Part shown: positions 43,394 to 52,157 of the stretch, one piece after another
How the letters are laid out: each line of letters begins with the position of its first letter
Numbering within the stretch: the stretch's first letter is position 1
Assembly (NCBI GenBank): GCA_016861165.1
Contig: BOKV01000006.1
Location: 62,001-126,000 of the forward strand
Direction: 5' to 3'
Length of the DNA stretch: 64,000 nucleotides
Origin: Alphaproteobacteria bacterium
GTDB lineage: Bacteria > Pseudomonadota > Alphaproteobacteria > Rhizobiales > Rhizobiaceae
Made by a program: the position numbers and the translations under genes
Notes under the pieces: generated by a model
The model's input: only the letters and a program-made list of their open reading frames with translations
Told to the model about the DNA's origin: nothing
Databases searched by the model: none

Positions 43394-44986
43394 ATGGACA
43401 AGTCGACGGTTGAATCGGCCGGAACGCCGGCGCCACGCGATCTGGCGATCGAGCTGATCGGCATCGACAAGCGGTTCGGTCCGGTCCACGCCAACAAGAA
43501 CATCGACCTGGCTGTCGAGCGCGGCACCATCCACGGCATCATCGGAGAGAACGGCGCCGGCAAGTCGACGCTGATGTCGATCCTCTACGGCTTCTACCAC
43601 GCCGACAGCGGCGAGATCAGGGTGGGCGGCCGCCCGGTTCACATCGCCGACAGCCAGGCGGCGATCGCCGCCGGCATCGGCATGGTCCACCAGCATTTCA
43701 TGCTGGTGCACAACTTCACCGTGCTGGAGAACATCATGCTCGGCGCCGAGGACGGCGCCATCCTCAATCGCGGCGTCGCCCGCGCCCGCGCCGAACTGCA
43801 GCGCCTGGAAAAGGAATATGCGCTCGAAGTCGACCCCGATGCCGTCATCGAGGAGCTGCCGGTCGGCCTGCAGCAGCGCGTCGAGATCTTGAAGGCGCTC
43901 TATCGCGGCGCCGACATCCTCATCCTCGACGAGCCGACCGGGGTGCTGACACCGGCCGAGGCCGACCACCTGTTCCGAATCCTCGCCCAGCTCAAGCAGC
44001 AGGGCAAGACGGTGATCTTCATCACCCACAAGCTGCGCGAGATCATGGCGATCACCGACACGGTGTCGGTCATGCGCCGCGGCGAGATGGTGGCCACGCG
44101 CCGGACCGCCGACACCAATGTCGAGGAACTGGCCGAACTGATGGTCGGCCGCCGCGTGCTCTTGCGCGTCGAAAAGGGCCGGTCGCATCCGGGCGCCGTC
44201 AAGCTGTCGGTGCGCGGCCTTTCTGTGCGCGACAGCCGCGGCGTCAAGATGGTCGACAATGTCTCCTTCGAGGTGCGCGCCGGCGAGATCGTCGGCATCG
44301 CCGGCGTGGCCGGCAACGGCCAGTCGCAACTGCTCGAGGCGATTGCCGGCATCCGCCCGGCCGAATCGGGCGAGGTGTTCCTCGACGGCCGCCCGGTCGC
44401 CGTCACCGGCTATGCCGACCCCGCCCTGCTGCGCCGCCTCGGCCTGGCCCATGTCCCCGAGGACCGCCACCACATGGGCCTGGTGCTGCCCTTCGAGGAG
44501 AACGAGAACGCGATCCTCGGCTACCATGGCGGCAGCGAATATGTCTCGGGCCCGTTCCTCGACATCGACGCCATCCGGGCCGACGCCCGCGCCAAGATCG
44601 ACAAATACGATATCCGTCCCCCCGATTGCCGGCTGCGGACCGCCAACTTCTCCGGCGGCAACCAGCAGAAGATCGTGCTCGCGCGTGAAATGGAACGCGA
44701 TCCGATCGTGCTGATCATCGGCCAGCCGACGCGCGGCGTCGACGTCGGCGCCATCGAGTTCATCCACCGGCGCATCATCGAGATGCGCGACGCCGGCAAG
44801 GCGATCCTGCTCGTCTCGGTCGAGCTCGACGAGATCCGTTCGCTGTCCGACCGCATCCTGGTGATGTTCGCCGGCCGTGTCGTCGGCGAGCGCGGACCGG
44901 AGGCGAGCGAGGGCGAGCTCGGCTTGCTGATGGCCGGCATCGAGGGCGAGCGGGCGGTCGCCGCGCGGCCGGAGGCAGTGTCGTGA
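43394..44986 (+). CDS. nucleoside ABC transporter ATPase (BMP-associated, double domain)
   Basis: A 530-residue double ATPase of the class that serves BMP-type nucleoside importers (NupA/RnsB/YufO-like). Domain 1 has Walker A GENGAGKSTLMSILYG and LPVGLQQRVEILKALYRGAD; domain 2 has GVAGNGQSQLLEAI and FSGGNQQKIVLARE. LDEPTGVLTPAEADHLF is the marked family signature. ATG 43394 follows GCGGGGG. It heads an operon of nine overlapping or near-touching genes ending with deoA at 53468. The partner binding protein is very probably at 39613. Confidence 0.92.
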   Translation: MDKSTVESAGTPAPRDLAIELIGIDKRFGPVHANKNIDLAVERGTIHGIIGENGAGKSTLMSILYGFYHADSGEIRVGGRPVHIADSQAAIAAGIGMVHQHFMLVHNFTVLENIMLGAEDGAILNRGVARARAELQRLEKEYALEVDPDAVIEELPVGLQQRVEILKALYRGADILILDEPTGVLTPAEADHLFRILAQLKQQGKTVIFITHKLREIMAITDTVSVMRRGEMVATRRTADTNVEELAELMVGRRVLLRVEKGRSHPGAVKLSVRGLSVRDSRGVKMVDNVSFEVRAGEIVGIAGVAGNGQSQLLEAIAGIRPAESGEVFLDGRPVAVTGYADPALLRRLGLAHVPEDRHHMGLVLPFEENENAILGYHGGSEYVSGPFLDIDAIRADARAKIDKYDIRPPDCRLRTANFSGGNQQKIVLAREMERDPIVLIIGQPTRGVDVGAIEFIHRRIIEMRDAGKAILLVSVELDEIRSLSDRILVMFAGRVVGERGPEASEGELGLLMAGIEGERAVAARPEAVS

Positions 44987-45429
44987 GCGGTCGGCTGGCG
45001 GGCATCTCGCTGGTCACGCTGGGCGTCGCCGACATCGCCGCGGCGACGCGCTTCTACGAGGCGCTCGGCTGGCGCAACACCGCCGCCAGCCAGGCGGAAG
45101 TGAGCTTCCTGCAGGGCCACAACATCGTGCTCGGCTTGTTCGGCCGTTCGGCGCTGGCCGAGGACGCCCATGTCGAAGACCGCCCGACCGGCTTCGCCGG
45201 CGTCGCCCTTGCCGTCAACCTCCATTCCGAGGCCGAGGTCGATGCCCTATACGACCGCGCGCTGGCGGCGGGCGCGACGGCGACCAAGCGGCCGCGGAAG
45301 GTCTTCTGGGGCGGCTATTCGGGCTATTTCGCCGACCCCGACGGCCATCTGTGGGAACTCGCCCACAACCCGTTCTTCGCCATGGACGAGCATGGCAGGC
45401 TCGACCTTGCGGGCGGGGGCGGGTCATGA
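44983..45429 (+). CDS. VOC-family (glyoxalase/dioxygenase fold) protein
   Basis: A 148-residue protein with the paired beta-alpha-beta-beta-beta units of the vicinal-oxygen-chelate fold (ISLVTLGVADIAAATRFYEA, then GYSGYFADPDGHLWELAHNP). The C-terminal Glu of WELAHNP is a typical metal ligand. The family includes glyoxalases, isomerases and dioxygenases; the activity cannot be told here. It is translationally coupled on both sides (GTGA with the ATPase stop, ATGA with the permease start), so it is an integral part of the nucleoside operon, an unusual place for it. Confidence 0.87.
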   Translation: MSGRLAGISLVTLGVADIAAATRFYEALGWRNTAASQAEVSFLQGHNIVLGLFGRSALAEDAHVEDRPTGFAGVALAVNLHSEAEVDALYDRALAAGATATKRPRKVFWGGYSGYFADPDGHLWELAHNPFFAMDEHGRLDLAGGGGS

Positions 45430-46550
45430 GGGGCGAACTGCCGAAATGGGTCGACTACGGCCTGCTGCCGCTCGTCAACCTGGTCGTCGCCTTCCTCATC
45501 GCCGGCGTCGTCGTGCTGCTCATCGGCGAGAACCCGATGACGGCGGCCTACCTGCTTGCCCGCGGCGCCTTCGGCTCGGGCTATGGGCTCGGCTACACGC
45601 TGTTCTACGCCACCACCTTCATCTTCACCGGCCTCGCCGTCGCGGTCGCCTTCCATGCCGGCCTGTTCAACATCGGCGGCGAAGGCCAAGCCTATATCGG
45701 CGGGCTCGGCGTCGGGCTCGCCTGCCTGTCCTTCGACACGCTGCTGCCGTGGTGGCTGACCTTCCCGATCGCCATCGGCGCGGCCGCGCTGTTCGGCGCC
45801 GCCTGGGCGTTCATCCCGGCGATCCTGCAGGCAAAACGCGGCAGCCACACGGTCATCACCACCATCATGTTCAACTTCATCGCCGCGGCGGTGATGGTCT
45901 ACCTGCTCGCCGGGCCGCTGCAGAAATCGGCGACGCTCGGCCCGCGCACGCGTGATTTCGCCGAGGGAGCGCATCTGCCCAAGCTCGATTGGCTGTTCTC
46001 GCCGGTCGGCATCGAGCTCGGCTCCTCGCCGCTCAACATCAGCTTCCTGCTGGCGCTGCTGATGGGGGTGCTGGTCTGGGTGCTGATCTGGCGCATGCGC
46101 TTCGGCTACGAGATCCGCACCCAGGGCACCAACCCGACGGCCGCGCGCTATGCCGGCATCAGCGAGACCAAGATCATCCTGGCGGCGATGACGCTGTCGG
46201 GGGCGCTCGCCGGCATGATGGCGCTCAATCCGGTGATGGGCGACCAGAGCCGGCTGCAGCTTGAATTCACCGAAGGGGCCGGCTTCGTCGGCATCGCCGT
46301 GGCGCTGATGGGCCGCTCCCACCCGGTCGGCATCGTGCCGGCGGCGATACTGTTCGGCGCGCTTTATCAGGGCGGTGCCGAACTCGCCTTCGACATGCCC
46401 AATATCACGCGCGACATGATCGTGCTCATCCAGGGTCTCGTCATCCTGTTTGCCGGCGCGCTCGAACACATGTTCAGGCCGGCCATGGTGCGCTTCTTCG
46501 CGCCGGTCGCGCCGCGCGTCCGGGCGGCCGCCACGGGAGACACGGGCTGA
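45426..46550 (+). CDS. nucleoside ABC transporter permease 1
   Basis: A 374-residue BPD_transp_2 permease with about ten hydrophobic segments. The blocks FTGLAVAVAFHAGLFNIGGE, IRTQGTNPTAARYAGISETK and GFVGIAVALMGRSHPVGI are typical of NupB/RnsC-type nucleoside permeases. It starts within the VOC gene's stop and overlaps the next permease start (TGATG). It forms the channel together with permease 2. Confidence 0.92.
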   Translation: MRGELPKWVDYGLLPLVNLVVAFLIAGVVVLLIGENPMTAAYLLARGAFGSGYGLGYTLFYATTFIFTGLAVAVAFHAGLFNIGGEGQAYIGGLGVGLACLSFDTLLPWWLTFPIAIGAAALFGAAWAFIPAILQAKRGSHTVITTIMFNFIAAAVMVYLLAGPLQKSATLGPRTRDFAEGAHLPKLDWLFSPVGIELGSSPLNISFLLALLMGVLVWVLIWRMRFGYEIRTQGTNPTAARYAGISETKIILAAMTLSGALAGMMALNPVMGDQSRLQLEFTEGAGFVGIAVALMGRSHPVGIVPAAILFGALYQGGAELAFDMPNITRDMIVLIQGLVILFAGALEHMFRPAMVRFFAPVAPRVRAAATGDTG

Positions 46551-47512
46551 TGGACACCATCCTGCAACTGCTCGACCTGTCGGTGCGTTCGGCCGTGCCG
46601 CTGCTGCTCGCTGCCCTGGCCGGCCTCTATTCTGAGCGCTCCGGCGTCTTCGACATCGGCCTGGAAGGCAAGATGCTGGCGGCGGCGTTCTTCGCGGCGG
46701 CGGCCGCCGCCGTTACCGGCTCGGCCTGGCTCGGTCTCCTGGCCGGCATCGGCGCCTCGGTCGTGCTCGCCCTCGTGCACGGCTTCGCCTCGATCACCAA
46801 TCGCGGCAACCAGATCGTCTCCGGCGTCGCCATAAACTTCATTGCCGCCGGGCTGACCGCGCTGCTCGGCAATTCCTGGTTCAGCCAGGGCGGCCGCACG
46901 CCGCAGCTCTTTGCCGGCCAGCGCTTCAATCCGATCGATCTGCCGCTGGCTGACACGCTCGCCAGCGTGCCGCTGGTCGGCCAGTTCTATTCGCAGGTGG
47001 TCTCCGGCCACAACCTGATCGCCTATGTCGCCTTCCTGATGGTGCCGTTCACCTGGTGGGTGCTGTTCCGCACGCGTTTTGGCCTGCGCCTGCGCGCCGT
47101 CGGCGAGAACCCGGCCGCCGTCGATACCGCCGGCATCTCGGTCACCTGGGCGCGCTACCGCGCCGTCATCGTCTGCGGCGTCCTGTGCGGCTTCGCCGGC
47201 GCCTATCTGTCGATCGGGCTGCAGGCGGGCTACGTCAAGGACATGACCGCCGGCCGCGGCTTCATCGCGCTCGCTGCGCTGATCTTCGCCAAGTGGCGCC
47301 CGGTGGCCGTGATGTGGGCCTGCCTGCTGTTCGGCTTCCTCGGCGCCATCGAGATCCGCTACCAGGGTGTTGCGTTGCCGATGGTCGGCGTCCTGCCTGT
47401 CCAGCTCGTCCAGGCGCTGCCCTACATCCTCACCGTCGTGCTGCTCGCCGGTTTCATCGGCCGCGCCATACCGCCGCGCGCCGGCGGCATCCCCTACGTC
47501 AAAGAGCGCTGA
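46550..47512 (+). CDS. nucleoside ABC transporter permease 2
   Basis: A 320-residue permease of the NupC/RnsD type, with eight or nine hydrophobic segments. GLYSERSGVFDIGLEGKMLA and RAVGENPAAVDTAGISVTWA are the family blocks. Its stop is one base before the cytidine deaminase start, tying transport to salvage. Confidence 0.92.
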   Translation: MDTILQLLDLSVRSAVPLLLAALAGLYSERSGVFDIGLEGKMLAAAFFAAAAAAVTGSAWLGLLAGIGASVVLALVHGFASITNRGNQIVSGVAINFIAAGLTALLGNSWFSQGGRTPQLFAGQRFNPIDLPLADTLASVPLVGQFYSQVVSGHNLIAYVAFLMVPFTWWVLFRTRFGLRLRAVGENPAAVDTAGISVTWARYRAVIVCGVLCGFAGAYLSIGLQAGYVKDMTAGRGFIALAALIFAKWRPVAVMWACLLFGFLGAIEIRYQGVALPMVGVLPVQLVQALPYILTVVLLAGFIGRAIPPRAGGIPYVKER

Positions 47513-47513
47513 C

Positions 47514-47906
47514 ATGGCCGCCGATCTCCACCGCCTCGCCGTCAGCGCCATGGCGAAGGCCCACGCACCCTATTCACGTTTTCCGGTCGGTGCTGCCGTG
47601 CTGACCAGCGACGGGCGCACCTATTCGGGCTGCAATGTCGAGAACGCCTCTTACCCCGAGGGCTGGTGCGCCGAGACGACGGCCATCGGCCACATGGTGA
47701 TGGATGGCGGCGGCCGCATCGCCGAGGTGGCGGTGGCCGCCCAGCGCAAGGCGCTCGTCACTCCCTGCGGCGGCTGCCGCCAGCGGCTGGCCGAGTTCGG
47801 CTCGCCCGACACGCTCGTCCACCTCTGCGACGAGCGCGGCATCGTCGAGACGCTGCGCCTCGGCGACCTGCTGCCGCGCGCCTTCGCCAAGGAGGACATC
47901 GGGTGA
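47514..47906 (+). CDS. cdd: cytidine deaminase
   Basis: A 130-residue zinc enzyme that deaminates cytidine and deoxycytidine to uridine and deoxyuridine. APYSRFPVGAAVLTSDG is the substrate-contact segment, CAETTAI carries the first zinc Cys with the catalytic Glu, and PCGGCRQRLAEF the other two Cys. The short, tetrameric type is indicated by length. The stop overlaps the phosphorylase GTG start (GTGA). Confidence 0.95.
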   Translation: MAADLHRLAVSAMAKAHAPYSRFPVGAAVLTSDGRTYSGCNVENASYPEGWCAETTAIGHMVMDGGGRIAEVAVAAQRKALVTPCGGCRQRLAEFGSPDTLVHLCDERGIVETLRLGDLLPRAFAKEDIG

Positions 47907-48709
47907 CACCGGCCGTCAGCGAGCTTGTGCGCCGCCTCGACGGCCTGATGCCGGATACCGCGCTCGTGCTGGGCTCCGGCCTCGGCTTGCTGGTCGACGC
48001 CGTTTCGCAGGCGGTCCGCATCCCCTATGCCGACCTCCAAGGCTTTCCCGGCGGCGGCGTCTCCGGCCATGCCGGCGAGGTGGTGGCGGGCTACCTTGCG
48101 GCGCGCCCCGTCCTCGTACTGTCCGGCCGCGTTCACTACTACGAGAAGGGCAACCCGGCGGCGATGCGCGTGCCGCTGGAGACGGTCAGGGCGCTCGGCG
48201 TCTCGCGGCTGGTGCTCACCAACGCGGCGGGTTCGCTGCGGCCGCGGATGGGCCCCGGCGCGGTGATGATGCTCTCCGACCACATCAACTGGTCGGGGCT
48301 GAACCCGCTGATCGGCGAGCCGACCGATGCCCGCTTCGTCGGTATGACCGCAGCCTATTCGCCGCGGCTCCAGACCTGCTTTCGCGAGGCGGCGACAGCG
48401 GCGGAGATCGCCCTGCACGAGGGCGTCTACATGTGGTTCTCGGGCCCGAGCTTCGAGACGCCGGCCGAGATCCGCGCCGCCGGCATTCTCGGCGCCGATG
48501 CGGTCGGCATGTCGACCGTGCCGGAAGTGATCCTCGCCCGCTTCCTCGGTCTCGAATGCGCCGCCTTTTCGGTCATCACCAATTTCGCGGCCGGCATGAC
48601 CGGCGCCGAACTGAGCCATGACGAGACCAAGCATGTTGCGCCGCAGGGAGGCGCGACGCTTGCCCGGCTGATTGCCGCCGCATTTGCACGGGAGGATTTC
48701 GCCCCATGA
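47903..48709 (+). CDS. punA: purine-nucleoside phosphorylase (trimeric, PNP-I type)
   Basis: A 268-residue enzyme splitting purine nucleosides with phosphate. LVLGSGLGLLVDAV is the phosphate-binding loop, SGRVHYYEKGN the sugar/phosphate contact, and FSGPSFETPAEIRAAGILGA the purine-site segment. Asn in VITNFAAGM is the residue linked to 6-oxopurine (inosine/guanosine) preference. The start is GTG 47903, coupled to cdd; the stop is coupled to deoC (ATGA). Methylthioadenosine phosphorylase is a related but less likely alternative. Confidence 0.9.
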   Translation: MTPAVSELVRRLDGLMPDTALVLGSGLGLLVDAVSQAVRIPYADLQGFPGGGVSGHAGEVVAGYLAARPVLVLSGRVHYYEKGNPAAMRVPLETVRALGVSRLVLTNAAGSLRPRMGPGAVMMLSDHINWSGLNPLIGEPTDARFVGMTAAYSPRLQTCFREAATAAEIALHEGVYMWFSGPSFETPAEIRAAGILGADAVGMSTVPEVILARFLGLECAAFSVITNFAAGMTGAELSHDETKHVAPQGGATLARLIAAAFAREDFAP

Positions 48710-49734
48710 AGGCACAGCTTCTCGATTCCGCAAGGCGACAGCCGGCTGCCGCCGCCGGCGGCGAACTGGTCGCGGTTCGCCAGCCGCTCCGGCGCAACGA
48801 GCCGATGGAACTGCGCCCCGAACTGTTCGAATCCGTCGAGGTCAACCTGTCGGCGGCGCAGCGCCGGGCGGCGACGCTGACGACGCGCCGCACGGTAAAG
48901 AAGGCCTGGCAGGCGGCCTGGCTGGTCAAGGCGATCCAGGTGATCGACCTGACGACGCTCGCCGGCGACGACACGCCGGGCCGGGTGAGAAGGCTGTGCG
49001 CCAAGGCGCGCAATCCGCTGCGCCACGACCTCCTCGAGGTGCTTGGCCTCGCCCCCGGCGAGATCACCACCGGCGCCGTCTGTGTCTACCCGACCATGGT
49101 CGCCACCGCCGCCGCCGCGCTTGCCGGCACCGGCATTCCGGTCGCCTCGGTCGCCACCGGCTTTCCGGCCGGGCTGACCCCGCTTGCCGATCGCCTTTCC
49201 GAGATACGCTACGCCGTCGCGCAGGGCGCCGACGAGATCGACATCGTCATCACCCGTGCCCATGCGCTTACCGGCGACTGGGCGGCGCTGCACGAGGAGG
49301 TCCGCCAGATGCGCGAGGCCTGCGGCCAGGCGCACATGAAGGCGATCCTGGCCACCGGCGACCTCAAGACGCTGACCAATGTCTATCGCGCCTCGATGGT
49401 GGCGATGATGGCCGGCGCCGATTTCATCAAGACCTCCACCGGCATGGAGGCGGTCAACGCGACGCTGCCGGTCAGCCTTGTCATGGTGCGCGCCATCCGC
49501 GACTATCGGGAGCGGACCGGCGTCTCCGTCGGCTTCAAGCCGGCCGGCGGCCTGCGCGCCGCCAAGGACGCCATCGCCTGGCTGATCCTGATGAAGGAGG
49601 AGCTGGGCCGCGACTGGCTGGAGCCCGGCCTGTTCCGGCTCGGCGCCTCGGCGCTGCTCGGCGACATCGAGCGCCAGCTCGAACACTATGCGACCGGCCG
49701 CTACTCGGCCGCCAACCGTCACGCCATGGCCTGA
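48706..49734 (+). CDS. deoC: deoxyribose-phosphate aldolase
   Basis: A 342-residue class I aldolase that splits 2-deoxyribose-5-phosphate into glyceraldehyde-3-phosphate and acetaldehyde. The Schiff-base lysine is in GADFIKTSTGME, and the second active-site lysine in VGFKPAGGLR. It has an N-terminal extension of about 80 residues compared with the E. coli enzyme, as in other alphaproteobacteria. The aldehyde dehydrogenase gene follows 22 bases later, positioned to remove the acetaldehyde. Confidence 0.95.
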   Translation: MKAQLLDSARRQPAAAAGGELVAVRQPLRRNEPMELRPELFESVEVNLSAAQRRAATLTTRRTVKKAWQAAWLVKAIQVIDLTTLAGDDTPGRVRRLCAKARNPLRHDLLEVLGLAPGEITTGAVCVYPTMVATAAAALAGTGIPVASVATGFPAGLTPLADRLSEIRYAVAQGADEIDIVITRAHALTGDWAALHEEVRQMREACGQAHMKAILATGDLKTLTNVYRASMVAMMAGADFIKTSTGMEAVNATLPVSLVMVRAIRDYRERTGVSVGFKPAGGLRAAKDAIAWLILMKEELGRDWLEPGLFRLGASALLGDIERQLEHYATGRYSAANRHAMA

Positions 49735-49756
49735 TCGGCAAGCCCGGGAGGGGCCG

Positions 49757-52153
49757 ATGAACGAGATCCGCGATATCCTGAAGACCATGGAATACGGCCC
49801 GGCGCCGGAGGAGGCAAACATCGCCGTGGCCTGGCTCGACAGCCACGGCCGCCGCTTCGGCCATTTCATCGACGGCCGCTTCACCGATGCCGGGCAGGGG
49901 CCGACATTCGAATCGCGCAACCCGGCCACCGGCGACAAGCTCGCCGACATCGCCGCCGCCGGCAAAGGCGAGGTTGACGCCGCGGTCGCCGCCGCCAGGG
50001 CTGCGTTCGCGCGCTGGTCGAAGCTTCCCGGCAACGCCCGCGCCCGCCATCTCTACGCGCTCGCCCGCCAGGTTCAGAAGCACTCCCGCCTGCTCGCCGT
50101 CATCGAGACGCTCGACAATGGCAAGCCGATCCGCGAGACGCGCGATATCGACGTGCCGCTCGTCGCCCGCCACTTCTACCACCATGCCGGCTGGGCCGAA
50201 CTGCTCGACAGCGAGTTCGCCGGCTACGCGCCGGCCGGTGTGTGCGGCCAGATCATCCCGTGGAACTTCCCGCTGCTGATGCTGGCCTGGAAGGTGGCGC
50301 CGGCGCTCGCCGCCGGCTGCACGGTGGTGCTGAAGCCGGCCGAGTACACGCCGCTCACAGCGATGGCTTTCGCCGAGCTGTGCAACGAGGCCGGCCTGCC
50401 GAAGGGCGTGTTCAACATCGTCAACGGCGCCGGCACCACCGGCGCGCTGATCACCGCCCATGACGGCCTCGACAAGATCGCCTTTACCGGCTCGACCGAG
50501 GTCGGCCGCCTGATCCGCAAGGCAACGGCCGGGTCGGGCCGCAAGCTGTCGCTGGAGCTCGGCGGCAAGTCGCCCTTCATCGTGATGGAAGAAGCCGACA
50601 TCGACGCGGCGGTCGAAGGTGTCGTCGACGCCATCTGGTTCAACCAGGGCGAGGTCTGCTGCGCCGGCTCGCGGGCCCTGGTGCAGGAGGGCGTCGCCGA
50701 CCGGTTCCACGCCCGGCTCAAGGCGCGCATGGAGACGCTGCGCGTCGGCGACCCGCTCGACAAGGCGATCGACATGGGCGCCGTCGTCGACCCGGTGCAG
50801 CTGGAGAACATCGAGCGCCGGGTCGCCGAGGGCGTGGGCGAGGGGGCGACGCTGTGGCAGCCCTCCTGGGCGCCAGGCCTCAAGGGGTCGAGGGGCTGCT
50901 TCTATCCGCCGACGCTGCTGACCGACGTTGAGCCGGCCTCGCGCTGCGCCCAGGAGGAGATTTTCGGCCCGGTCATCGCCTCGATGACCTTTCGCACGCC
51001 GGGCGAGGCGATCGCGCTCGCCAACAACAGCCGCTACGGGCTTGCCGCCTCGGTGTGGAGCCAGAGCCTCGACATCGCCTTCGACATAGCGAAAAACCTC
51101 AAGGCCGGCGTCGTCTGGATCAATTCGACCAACCTGTTCGACGCCGCCGCCGGCTTCGGCGGCTACCGCGAATCGGGCTTCGGCCGCGAGGGCGGCCGCG
51201 AGGGCATGATGGAATATCTGGTGCCGGCCTGGACGAAGAAGGCGAGGGCCTTGCCGGCACCGCCCGGGCTGCCCGAGCCGCTTCCCGCCGGCGGCGCCGA
51301 CGCGGGCAGCCTCGACCGCACCATGAAGATGTATATCGGCGGCAAGCAGGTGCGGCCCGACTGGGGCTATGTCTATCCGGTCATCGACGCCCGCGGACGC
51401 CTGGTCTCGGAAGCCGGCTACGGCAACCGCAAGGACATCCGCAACGCGGTGGAGGCGGCCCACGCCGCCAGTGCCTGGAGCGCCATGACCGGGCACGGCC
51501 GCGCCCAGGTACTCTATTTCCTCGCCGAAAATCTGGAGGCGCGCGCCGCCGACTTCACCGACCGGTTGCGGCACTTGAACGGCGGCGGCGCGGACAGGGC
51601 AAGGCGCGAGGTCGCCGCCTCGCTCGCCCGCGTCATCCATTACGCCGCCTGGGCCGACAAGTATGACGGCGCCGTGCGCGGCCCGGCGCCCAACATGCTG
51701 AGCCTGGCGCTCAACGAGCCGTGGGAGGTGATGGCCATCTCCTGTCCGGACGAGGCGCCGCTGCTCGCCTTCGTCTCTCTGGTCATGCCGGCGATCGCCA
51801 TGGGCAACCGCGTCGTCGTCACACCGTCGCCGACGAAGGCGCTCATTGCCGGCGACTTCTACCAGGTGCTCGACACCTCCGACGTGCCGGGCGGCGTCGT
51901 CAACATCGTCACCGGCGACCGCGACCAGCTCGCCGCCGTCATGGCCCGCCACGACGACATCGCCTGCCACTGGTATTTCGGCTCGTCCGAGGGCAGCGCC
52001 ATGGTCGAGCGCGAGAGCGTCGGCAATCTCAAGGCGACCTGGGTCAATCACGGCAAGGCCCGCGACTGGTTCGACGCGGCGCAGGGCCAGGGCCGCGACT
52101 TCCTGTTCCACGCCGTCCGGATCAAGACGATCTGGACCCCGTTCGGTGTCTGA
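49757..52153 (+). CDS. two-domain aldehyde dehydrogenase, ALDH16 type
   Basis: A 798-residue protein with two aldehyde dehydrogenase domains. The first (about residues 40-500) is intact: IIPWNFPLLMLAWKVAPALA, base Glu in SLELGGKSPF, and catalytic Cys301 in NQGEVCCAGSRAL. The second (about 520-798) keeps the fold markers (YIGGKQVRP, NEPWEVMAISCPDEAPLLAF) but has no catalytic-Cys motif. This layout is that of the ALDH16 family, in which the second domain is non-catalytic and aids oligomerisation. Its place between deoC and deoA suggests that it oxidises the acetaldehyde released by DeoC. GGGAGGGG precedes ATG 49757. Confidence 0.9.
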   Translation: MNEIRDILKTMEYGPAPEEANIAVAWLDSHGRRFGHFIDGRFTDAGQGPTFESRNPATGDKLADIAAAGKGEVDAAVAAARAAFARWSKLPGNARARHLYALARQVQKHSRLLAVIETLDNGKPIRETRDIDVPLVARHFYHHAGWAELLDSEFAGYAPAGVCGQIIPWNFPLLMLAWKVAPALAAGCTVVLKPAEYTPLTAMAFAELCNEAGLPKGVFNIVNGAGTTGALITAHDGLDKIAFTGSTEVGRLIRKATAGSGRKLSLELGGKSPFIVMEEADIDAAVEGVVDAIWFNQGEVCCAGSRALVQEGVADRFHARLKARMETLRVGDPLDKAIDMGAVVDPVQLENIERRVAEGVGEGATLWQPSWAPGLKGSRGCFYPPTLLTDVEPASRCAQEEIFGPVIASMTFRTPGEAIALANNSRYGLAASVWSQSLDIAFDIAKNLKAGVVWINSTNLFDAAAGFGGYRESGFGREGGREGMMEYLVPAWTKKARALPAPPGLPEPLPAGGADAGSLDRTMKMYIGGKQVRPDWGYVYPVIDARGRLVSEAGYGNRKDIRNAVEAAHAASAWSAMTGHGRAQVLYFLAENLEARAADFTDRLRHLNGGGADRARREVAASLARVIHYAAWADKYDGAVRGPAPNMLSLALNEPWEVMAISCPDEAPLLAFVSLVMPAIAMGNRVVVTPSPTKALIAGDFYQVLDTSDVPGGVVNIVTGDRDQLAAVMARHDDIACHWYFGSSEGSAMVERESVGNLKATWVNHGKARDWFDAAQGQGRDFLFHAVRIKTIWTPFGV

Positions 52154-52157
52154 CGCC

